Below are positions 55,872-64,000 of a stretch of 64,000 nucleotides of DNA, piece after piece. The DNA lies in contig OX637289.1 in assembly GCA_951799445.1 (NCBI GenBank), positions 23,064,245 through 23,128,244 on the forward strand, read 5' to 3'. Below the pieces are notes generated by a model. It did no database searches. It was not told where the DNA came from and worked only from the letters and a program-made list of their open reading frames with translations. Each line of letters begins with the position of its first letter. Position 1 is the first letter of the stretch. The translations under genes and the position numbers were made by a program. This DNA comes from Pseudisothecium myosuroides. Its lineage: Eukaryota; Streptophyta; Bryopsida; Hypnales; Lembophyllaceae.

Positions 55872-57158
55872 TAAGGTAGTTTGCTCTTAACCCTTCATCG
55901 CCGAAGGGGACAAAAAGTGTCCTCATACACTGTAACAGTCCAATTCGAAGTGCTCTAACTTTTGCATCTGATGTCCAAATTTAATAAAACTTCTTGCAAA
56001 AGTTGCGCATACTAGTCTAGTTTGTATGGTAAAATTTTCAGATCAATCCAAGACGAATTGAGTTTGTGAAAGCCATTCAAAGTTCACAGGTTCAATTTGA
56101 GTTCAGCACACTGCATTGTCATGAGTGCAACTTTGGGGGACTTGTATCTTTTTCATCAAATTTTCATTTTCAATAAAATTTGTTGGGTTTTGTTCCCTTT
56201 AAGCTCTAGTTATTGAGGTAAAATTTTCATGTCAATCCAAGCTATTTTGAATGTTTGAGAGCAATTCGAAGTTCAAAATCCAGATCTTTTTGTATTATAG
56301 TGAACTTCGGCGGCTCATAATTTCTTCATACATGGTCCGTTTTCAATAATTTTTATTTTAAAAGTTGCGCATACTAGTCTAGTTTTTGTGCTTAAAATTT
56401 CATATTGATCCAAGAAGTTATGAGTGACTGAGAAGCATTTTAGTAGAAGGAGGTCCAGCTATAGATGTGATTTTTTGCTACTTTTTTCACTGTTTTTTAA
56501 CATTTCAAATCCATTTTGCAAACACAATGAGTCATTTGAATGATATTTTTTTCACCAAAGAGTTTGCATTCTGTTTTTGAATCACTTGGAAATGTGATGT
56601 TTTTTCATTTGAGTAGGTTTAGGAATCGAATTTCACCTCCAAATGTGTTTTTAAGAAAATTTCAGCACCATTTTCCAACACTAAAACATTATAATCTTTC
56701 AATCTATACGGTCAAATGACCCCAAATTTGTTCCACACCATCTACAACATGCACACAACAAGATTGTACGGTTGAGATTTTCATACCTTACTGAAATTTA
56801 GACTTTTCACGCTTGCAAAGGCAGGATGCTTTAAAGCATGTTTGGACCTTCGGCGATGAAGGGTTAAAGTGACCTTTTAAAAGCAAATTGCATTGAAGGC
56901 AGCTAAACTCCATAACATAATTTTTTGAGTAAATTTTGGTAGGAAGAAAAATGGAATTGGCATCAAACCCAAGCACGTTGTTTCATATTTTTTGGATCTT
57001 TGTGAATTTAGTTACGAATTTTTGAAGTTGAAACGCAAAGGTCACTAAAAGTAGACATCTCATGAAATGTACACTATTGGTACGTTGAAGAAAGCAAACA
57101 TTTACTTCTATGTTAGAAGTCACTTTTTGAAGAGTTGCTTTTAAAGCATCCTACCTTA
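55872..57158. mobile_element. MITE, GTAAGGTAGG family (copy 4), split by a TTAA element
   Basis: TTAAGGTAGTTTGCTC at the left and GCATCCTACCTTA at the right are its ends. The TTAA-family-2 element at 55891-56863 sits at the TTAA of GCTCTTAAAG. The uninterrupted form is at 60743-61042. Confidence 0.7.
55887..56867. mobile_element. piggyBac-like MITE, TTAA family 2, with proven empty site
   Basis: TTAA at 55887-55890 and 56864-56867. The perfect inverted repeat starts CCCTTCATCGCCGAAGG and is the exact inverse of the right end. The body is 973 bp. An internal motif, AAAAGTTGCGCATACTAGTC, occurs twice (near 55997 and 56359). The collinear paralog reads TTTGCTCTTAAAGCGACC (60751-60768) with one TTAA and no insert, so TTAA was duplicated on insertion. 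There is no transposase. Confidence 0.85.
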
Positions 57159-57311
57159 GTGTACTACTATAGGCCCAACATTTTATTGTTACCAGAAAAA
57201 ATCCACTCCAAAATGTACATTGAACAAGGGGAAGGGGTTTAACATATGATTCAATGATCATAGAGTTTAATTATGAAGACATTTGCAAGCATGTCACTCA
57301 TCGAAATGGAT

Positions 57312-57603
57312 TACAAAAATAATGAAATTTAGTGTTATGATATGTATAGTGTTATTTTATCCTACTTTGTTACTCACTCTAATTTTCATTCAATTGAAAA
57401 TTAGTGCTTATTTTAGAAATTGATTTAGTACATGGTGAACAATGATTTTGGTCCTAATTTAGTCTTTTTTTTGGAAATTTAATTGATGGTTGCTTTAGTG
57501 TTCATGTTAACAATTAGCGTTGGTAGCATTAACAACATTGTTGCCATTTAGTCTTAGCATTTGTAATTAGAGTTGTAAGCACTAAATTTTATTATTAGTG
57601 TAG
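57312..57603. mobile_element. MITE, CTATACTAATAATGAA family (copy 2, diverged)
   Basis: ATAATGAAATTTAGTG at the left, CACTAAATTTTATTATTAGTGTAG-type end at the right. Shared interior TTGGTCCTAATTTAG and AACATTGTTGCCATTTAGT with 61192-61484 and, inverted, with 44094-44391. Confidence 0.65.
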
Positions 57604-57844
57604 TTGCGTAGCCTTATGGGAAAATACCATCTCAAAATATGAGGTTCAAGGCCAACTTGGGGAATGGAAGAGTAATTGCCAACAATTTTTGTAGCGTTGG
57701 GGCAAATATGTAGGAATGAACTCTAGTAGGCTAAAATATGTCAAGGTAAGCAATGTCTTGGCCACCCCAAAAAACTTATTCAAGACTTTACATACGGATA
57801 TGTCACTACATAGGTGTTACTAAGGCAAAGACACCTAATAGAGC

Positions 57845-58123
57845 TTGATGAAAGTTGCTCAAGCGGTTGTTCTTCCAAGACCAAGTTCCTACTAGTAGTA
57901 AAATGAAAGCTGCTTATTGTTTAATTATCAATCCGTCAATCCAATAATCAAGTATGTCTTACTATATTTTGGTATATGTATCATAGTTTAGATGTCAAAT
58001 ATAATACAATACCCTATATACAATTCCCCACATACCTTTGAGGGTATTAGAATTCAAGGTTGCATTGTTGTACCCTTCTTAAATTTAAGAAAATCATTTG
58101 TTTTGATGCATGATTTTTTTCCT
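57845..58123. other. Spacer between duplication copies
   Basis: No gene or repeat recognised. Confidence 0.3.
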
Positions 58124-58778
58124 TTAACCCCTAAATGCTCGAGGCACCAAATTTTGGTGTCAACAAAACTTTGAAGTTAAATGAAATCTTACCAAGTTGC
58201 TATTTTTAGTAATTTATATTTTTGAAAAATTCTTTTTGAAGTCTAGTTTTAGCGTCAAAAGTCTAATTTTGAAAATGATGGATTATGATTTTTCTATTCA
58301 AGATTTTGTGCAAGGGTACCCATTGCAATCTTGACTTTCCGTAGTGTCAAGGGCTCTTGGAAATGAGCCTCAAGTACAATAGATCTTGGAGGAAAAATCA
58401 CATTAGAAATTCAATTAAACAAAATGTAGAGTAGATTTTGAGAATCCATAAATTGATTGGGGTTATGCATGTTAGGTCCTTTAACCTCATATTTTTTTGT
58501 TGACCAACTTTTTAGATTTGGCATGTGAAAAGAGGATTAAAAGACTTCAAGTCACTTTCACAGTTTTAACACCCTCATGTTCAAACATTATAATTTTTCA
58601 ATTCATAAGTGATATTGTTGTGTTTTCTTTTCCTATGTGACCTCTAACATGTCTAGTTTGAATTTGTACGGTTACAATTCATAAAAAATTGATGCAACTT
58701 ACCAAAATGTTGGCCTTTTGTTCAATTTAGAGCAAATTCCTAGAAGTTCAAAAAAGGCCTTGAGCATTTAGGAATTAA
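58124..58778. mobile_element. piggyBac-like MITE, TTAA family 3
   Basis: TTAA at 58124-58127 and 58775-58778. Inverted repeat CCCCTAAATGCTC(GAGGC) / (GCCTT)GAGCATTTAGGAA. The first eight bases match family 1 but the rest and the 655-bp interior do not. Contains AATTTTGGTGTCAAC near the left end. Confidence 0.7.
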
Positions 58779-59427
58779 AAATCCTTTGATAAAAACAGAC
58801 GCTGCATGATTGTATTTGGAAGACCGAGATCTACAAGTCTCCACTATTGTTCCAGATATGGGTAGGTGTTCATTTCGGATAGGTTTGGTTTTTTTGGATA
58901 ATCTTTCAGTTATTGGATCAAATGGACGGAAAGAGGATTCCTTCAGTTGCACAAAGGAACGAGCTCTTTTGAGCTCTGCTTTTGTGCCGAATTCTCGGGA
59001 AATCATGAGCCGCTCCAAAGCTTGAGCAAAGCGAGGCCGGTTTGACAAAGTTAAGTTAAAGTTCAGTTGTGCAAATCCTCCGAGCAAGAGTCCGGATGCA
59101 AGAGATTCTGGCCAGCAACAGATTCCAACGATGTAGGACTTTTGAATTGTTTACGAGAAGGAGTGGCGAAATGCCAAGTGTCCACCATGCCAGCATGGCA
59201 CTTGGGATTCTTTATTGTTTTGAGCATTTCGACTACCGACCACCGATCTCAAAACAAATTCAAGGTTTTTAGCCAAATGTTCATTTTAGGAAGATTCTTT
59301 TTGAATTTAGTTTGAGGGAGAAAAAAAAATAAAGTAGAAACCGAGCGAAGCTTAGCCAGCCTTTTGAGATGATCGCTGCTACCGACAGATAGACTTCAGC
59401 CCTGCAACAATGAGCTCAATGTGCTGA

Positions 59428-59773
59428 GAGCATCCCCACCCGTCCTATAACTTGGATGAACTGTTAAGAGGCGCCTCCAAAACAACCCCACCCGTCCTAT
59501 AAAACGGATGGCCTCTTAGAAGGTGCAAGCCGAAAACGCTCCACAACCGGCAAAAGAGTACCAATTTGCAGGCCACCTTGCGGCCTCCAAAACAGCAAGA
59601 GACAAGCTCCGCAAAGGTTGCATCAATCTCCGATGCGAGTTGTCAGGCTGTGAGAGGCTGGGGTATGGCCTCTTAAAAGGCCATGGGTGGTCTTGCTCAT
59701 CAATCTCCGGTCGAGGCCCCATCAATCTCCAGGTGAGGCCGCCTGCATTTTGACAGGACGGGTGGTCTTGCTC
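59428..59773. mobile_element. Harbinger/Tourist-like MITE with 3-bp TGA duplication
   Basis: Ends GAGCATCCCCACCCGTCCT and (reverse complement) GAGCAAGACCACCCGTCCTG. Flanks are GCTGA on the left and TGATGTC on the right. The paralog has GATCTGATGTC (54884-54894) with a single TGA. It is more GC-rich than its host. The CACCCGTCCTATAA end motif is repeated at about 59489. A 3-bp duplication plus GAGCATC-type ends suggests PIF/Harbinger. Confidence 0.7.
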
Positions 59774-60742
59774 TGATGTCTATTGAAGCGCTTAGGTTTG
59801 GGAAGAATCAATGGCTAGTTCATACAATCGATACATGTGTGACTCTTGAATTAAGAGGAGTGGCGAAATGCCAAGTGTCCACCATGCCAGCATGGCACTT
59901 GGGATTCTTTATTGTTATTGGATTGTTTGGAGCATTTCGACTACCGACAGGCAGACTTCAGCCCTGCAACAATGAGCTCACTATGTGCTGACTGCTGAGG
60001 TCTAAGGTAGAAGCACCAGTAACCGATCATTTAAGCAATTGTGGAGCATATTGTACGCAGTATGAAGTGATGGAAATTTTTCCCATGTAGGAAGATAAGA
60101 AATACGGGGATAGCAACATTTTCAGAATTTTATTCCCAAAATTGAAATTACTCTGAATTTTGGGAACCCAAAAGTCCATTTCACCAATAGCAAATGTCTA
60201 GAGTCTTTCAATTCAAATCGTAGCCAAATTACTTTCTTGCTCACTACTTCGAGGGCATGTGTCATGACCTTATTAGTCCCTACCTTGAAAAGGACAAAAA
60301 ATACACATTCCAAGCTTGAGTTCCAACCTTCGTTGGAAATAGCGCACCCTATAGGTTGGATACTGGGTGTGATCTGTTACTGGTGCTTCTACTTTATTGA
60401 AGCACCTATGTTTGGGAAGAACCAGTGGCTAGTTCAAAGTAAGCCAGTGGAATTGGGAAAAATCCGAGTTCAACTTGAAAACATCGGTAGAAAACTAGTG
60501 AAAAAATATGTAAAATTTCTATTTTGTGTTAAAATAGAGAAAGAAACTGGACTTCGTACTTGAAAAACCGATTCAATTTGGGAATTGGAAGAAATAGTAG
60601 CTGGTAAAACTAATAAAAACTTCCCAAATGCTGTGAAGCACCCCTGTCAGCCAGTCCAATTTCCAATCTACACTGTTCGGAGCAACTGTGCATACATTTG
60701 GCTCCACTCTACTTACTGAGACTATGGCACATGCTTCACATT

Positions 60743-61042
60743 GAAGGTAGTTTGCTCTTAAAGCGACCTTTGAAGAGCGGAAGGAGCTAAACTCCTTGAA
60801 ACAATTTTGAGTAAATTTTGGTAGGAAGAAAAATGGAATTGGCATCAAATCCAAGTATGTCGTTTCATATTTTTTGGATCTTTGTGGAATTAATTACGAA
60901 TTTTTGAAGTTGAAATGCAAAGGTCACTGAAAGCGAACACCTCATGAAATGTACACTAATGGTACATTGAAGAAAGCAAAAATGTACTTCTATGTTAGAA
61001 GTCACTTTTAGAAGAGGGTCGCTTTTAGAGCACCTTACCTTA
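60743..61042. mobile_element. MITE, GTAAGGTAGG family (copy 5, uninterrupted)
   Basis: AAGGTAGTTTGCTCTTAAAG at the left and the inverse of AAGGTAAGGTGCTCTAAAAG at the right. The interior AATGGAATTGGCATCAAATC is the family signature on the opposite strand. Holds the empty TTAA site (60758-60761). Confidence 0.75.
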
Positions 61043-61191
61043 GTGTACTACTGTAGGTCAAACGTTTTATTGTTACCAAAACAAATCCCACTATAGAATG
61101 CACACTGAACGAGTCGAAGGGTGCTAACATATGATTATATGATCATAGGGTTTATGTAGACATTTGCAAGCATATCACTCATCGAAGTACA

Positions 61192-61484
61192 TTACAAAAA
61201 TAATGAAATTTAGTGTTATGATACGTATAGTGTTATTTTATCCTATCTTACAAGTCACTCTAATTTTCATTCAATTGACAACTAGTGTTCATTTTGGAAA
61301 TTGATTTAGTACACGGTGAACTATGATTTTGGTCCTAATTTAGTGTTTTTTTTAGAAATTTAATTGATGATTACCGTAGTGTTCATGTTAACAATTAGTG
61401 TTGGTAGCATTAGCAACATTGTTGCCATTTAGTCTTAGCATTCTTAATGAGAGTTGCAAACACTAAATTTTATTATTAGTGTAG
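61192..61484. mobile_element. MITE, CTATACTAATAATGAA family (copy 3, diverged)
   Basis: Duplicate of 57312-57603 within the segmental duplication, with scattered substitutions. Confidence 0.65.
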
Positions 61485-61730
61485 TTGCATAGCCTTACAA
61501 GCAAATATCATCTCAAAATGTGAGGTTCAAGACCAATTTTGGGAGTAGGAGAGTAATTGCCAATAGTTCTTGTACCGTTGACGTAAGTATGCACAAATGA
61601 ACTCTAGTAGGCTAAAATATGTCAAGGTGAACAATGTTTTGGCCACCTTAAAACCCTTATTCAAGACATCACATACTAATATGTCACTACAAAGGTGTCA
61701 CTAAGTTAAGGTAAAGACACCTAATAGAGC

Positions 61731-64000
61731 CACTTTTTCTATTGTGATTTTTTTTTAATTAGATTGGTCAAATCTTTATATTTTCTAATTGGCAAATGAA
61801 AAGACATTTTAATGCATTAAAGAATGGATCATTTAGATACCATATACAAAAGTGATGAGGAATCAAAGTTTTTTGATAGATGTTTTAAAGTCATTTTTTC
61901 AACGATAGGTACATATTGATCTAGGAGATGTACATTGAAAACATTCATTCTAGTGGTGCTTTTAAGCAACTGGTGCATTTAGGTGTCCCTATTTTAGTTG
62001 AAAAGAGGTTATGGGGGAAGTCAACTTCTGAATAAGAATATGGTTCTCGAGACCCATTTCTTCTTCACATTGCAACATTCCATACACTTGTTTGCCATGT
62101 ATGTTCTAAATTGTTGTAGTACAAGTCCTTCCAAATGTGCAATTTACAAGTTTTCAATATTGTGCATGTAGTAATCAAAATGCCACTGAATCTATTAATT
62201 AATTTTTTAACAATTCATTAGTAACTTCCCACATCTATGCATTATTTTTTGGTGTGTACATAATTATGTGAACAATCAACATTCATGCAATGCATGAAAT
62301 TATTTCTACTTCTATTGTATTTTTTTGACAAAAAAAACAATTTCAATTTATAAGTTGAAGAACAAGGCAAAGAACAAAGAATCCTCCCTAGGGCATGAAA
62401 CTAGCAAACGCCCATTACAAGAGAAATGGAGCTTGAAGAGGGCCACAAAACTTGAACAATAGTGACGACACTTGTTGAATTTTTTTTGAAAAAAATAATT
62501 TAATAATTGCAATCCCTATTGGCCAAAATTTGACTAACTAAATCTGTCCTTTGATTCTTGATTTTTTCTTTGTTTTTTTGGTGCACCAATGATATCACAT
62601 TATCAATACTTATCATAACGAAGGCCCTTCTTTAGGCCCTATTTTTATTATAATGTAAAGGCAAGCTTAATAAAAATGTCTTAATTTTGGCCTTTGATAT
62701 GACCAAACTATTTGCATAGCATTTTGGTACAAAATCCTATCATTGCTTCTACTTGTTCAATGGTGTGCATCTAATAGTAGGCATTTGTAAAAAAACCAAA
62801 CTATTTCTCATTACAAGTTACATACTAGACTACTAGAGTGTTTATTAAGCATAACTTTGGGATTAACAATCTAATGTAGCTAAAATTCATAGTGGAGGTG
62901 AATATGACCATTTTAAACTAATGAATTTTTAATGGATTTTCTAAAAATAGTTTAGTTGAGACTATTGATTTTGAAAATATGTTACGTTTGTGATTTTAGG
63001 GGTTGTGATTTCTATTAGTACATTCATTCTAAAGAATTTGAAGCTAATTTTAATAAATATATTTTTCAAATAGACTTGCGGCTATAGTAAAAAGAATTCA
63101 AAAAAATTAATATCATATAATTGCATAAATGTCAACAACTTTAGCTTCCTTCAAGATACATTCTTGAACCTAGGAAAAAAGACATTGGTGATTCTTTTGA
63201 TGCATAGCCATATTCATAGTTTCCACAATTGTTTAAATTTAATTTCTATTTTTAGAAATTTTTAAATTTTTACAAACAAATATGTCGAAGTCACTATTTT
63301 TGAGTTTTTATATATTTTATATCTCTTTCTAAGAGAATTATTCCACACTTGAAACTTTTATTGGTGTAATGTACTTAAAAGTCTAAACATTTTTTATATT
63401 TTTTAATTTTAAAAAATATTTTTTATAAATATGAAAATGCTATAGAAAAAAATATGAGTACCAGACCATAACTCAACTAATGCGACACTTCTTCCTTGCA
63501 ATCACCCTTACATACAAGCATCCACTATCTAAAAGCTAATCCAAAATGATTTTATTTATAAAACTAAATATTTATAATACAGAAATAAAAACCACCAATT
63601 CAAAGTCAATCTTTATGTTCAAATTGTCACTAAAATAAATAATATGGCTTTGTTGCCTTGGAAAACTTGGGTGTTGATGTACCAAATTGAGTTTTGTTTA
63701 TTGTGTATTTCACATCCCATGGTGCACTCTTCCATCTTCACTCAAAACTTCGGTAGTGTCTCTTGTCAAATTTATTTAAAAGACTTTTCCTAGAAGAAAA
63801 TGAACTTTTTTTTATTACATTTATGACTATTTTTTGAGTTGTAGGGTATTGATGCGACTGGTGTTAATCGGGGGAATTATAGTCATTATGGACAAGTCAT
63901 TTTAGAAAAAGAAATTGTAAAGGACAAAGGGGTTATTTCTCATCCATCAACATAGTTGGAAGTTCATCTACAAAATCTACCAACGTGTTTAATATCAATT
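61731..64000. other. Gene-free AT-rich end of the window
   Basis: 61783-61930 is a diverged member of the TTGGCAAG dispersed repeat. The rest is very AT-rich with no gene, RNA or inverted-repeat ends recognised. Confidence 0.4.

Larger units (their letters stand above)
54430..57844 (+). repeat. Segmental duplication, copy A
   Basis: Collinear with 58820-61730. Shared landmarks: TTGTTCCAGATATGGGTAGG, GGAAAGAGGATTCCTTCAGT, GCGAAATGCCAAGTGTC, CATACATTTGGCTCCACTCT, AATGGAATTGGCATCAAA, and the final GACACCTAATAGAGC. Copy A differs by two insertions (55363-55638 and 55887-56867). No intact gene in either copy. Confidence 0.85.
58820..61730 (+). repeat. Segmental duplication, copy B
   Basis: Collinear partner of 54430-57844. 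It has its own insertion (59428-59773) and a partial internal re-duplication: the segment GCGAAATGCCAAGTGTCCAC...GGGATTCTTTATTG occurs at 59164 and again at 59862. Confidence 0.85.

Noticed and set aside
1..64000. tRNA, rRNA, bacterial-type operons, riboswitches
   Set aside because: None were recognisable, and the spliced genes and telomere motifs mark this as eukaryotic nuclear DNA.

Overview
The window looks like nuclear DNA of a plant-lineage eukaryote (streptophyte): AT-rich, repeat-dense, with spliced genes whose exons are clearly richer in GC than the surrounding DNA. Three observations narrow it. (1) A spliced delta-tubulin gene, a family kept by lineages that build centrioles or basal bodies and missing from flowering plants, so the organism probably makes flagellated cells (a bryophyte, lycophyte, fern, cycad/Ginkgo, or streptophyte alga). 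(2) A spliced, secreted, low-molecular-weight purple acid phosphatase with all five metal-ligand motifs, of the plant/animal 35-kDa type. (3) Short Arabidopsis-type telomere motifs (TTTAGGG/CCCTAAA) near and inside the genes. I cannot name the species.

Layout. 1-30 kb: almost entirely repeats and decayed DNA (MITEs, short tandem arrays, a roughly 240-bp coding-like tandem repeat at 22.4-23.4 kb), with only weak ORF remnants. 30-40 kb is the gene island: an intronless, twice-frameshifted RPL24 (eL24) copy at 30.36-30.84 kb, an unresolved gene-like stretch with two telo-boxes at 31.9-32.7 kb, the delta-tubulin gene on + (33190-36096, five exons, 477 aa, one GC-AG intron), and the purple acid phosphatase on - (39787-36593, seven exons, 338 aa). 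The last two genes converge tail to tail. 40-64 kb: mostly repeats again, including a segmental duplication (54430-57844 versus 58820-61730) and several nested MITEs.

The dominant theme is non-autonomous DNA transposons. Roughly thirteen full or partial copies of one 0.6-1.0-kb family end in TTAA-CCCCTAAAGG...CCTTTAGGGG-TTAA. Two further families with TTAA-CCC ends are present. Together they occupy roughly 18% of the window by my own tally. Their ends and the TTAA target are those expected of the piggyBac superfamily, which is not one of the usual transposon superfamilies of flowering plants. One of these elements (55887-56867) has a natural empty site at 60758-60761 in the duplicated copy, with a single TTAA. 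Other MITEs also have unoccupied counterparts inside the window: a pogo/Emigrant-like element (TA duplication), a Harbinger-like element (TGA), and a CACTA-like element (GTC) inside one arm of a long inverted repeat. No transposase, reverse transcriptase, tRNA, rRNA or CRISPR array was recognised.

Exon limits were worked out by hand from splice signals, reading-frame phase and remembered family features. No alignment or database search was run.
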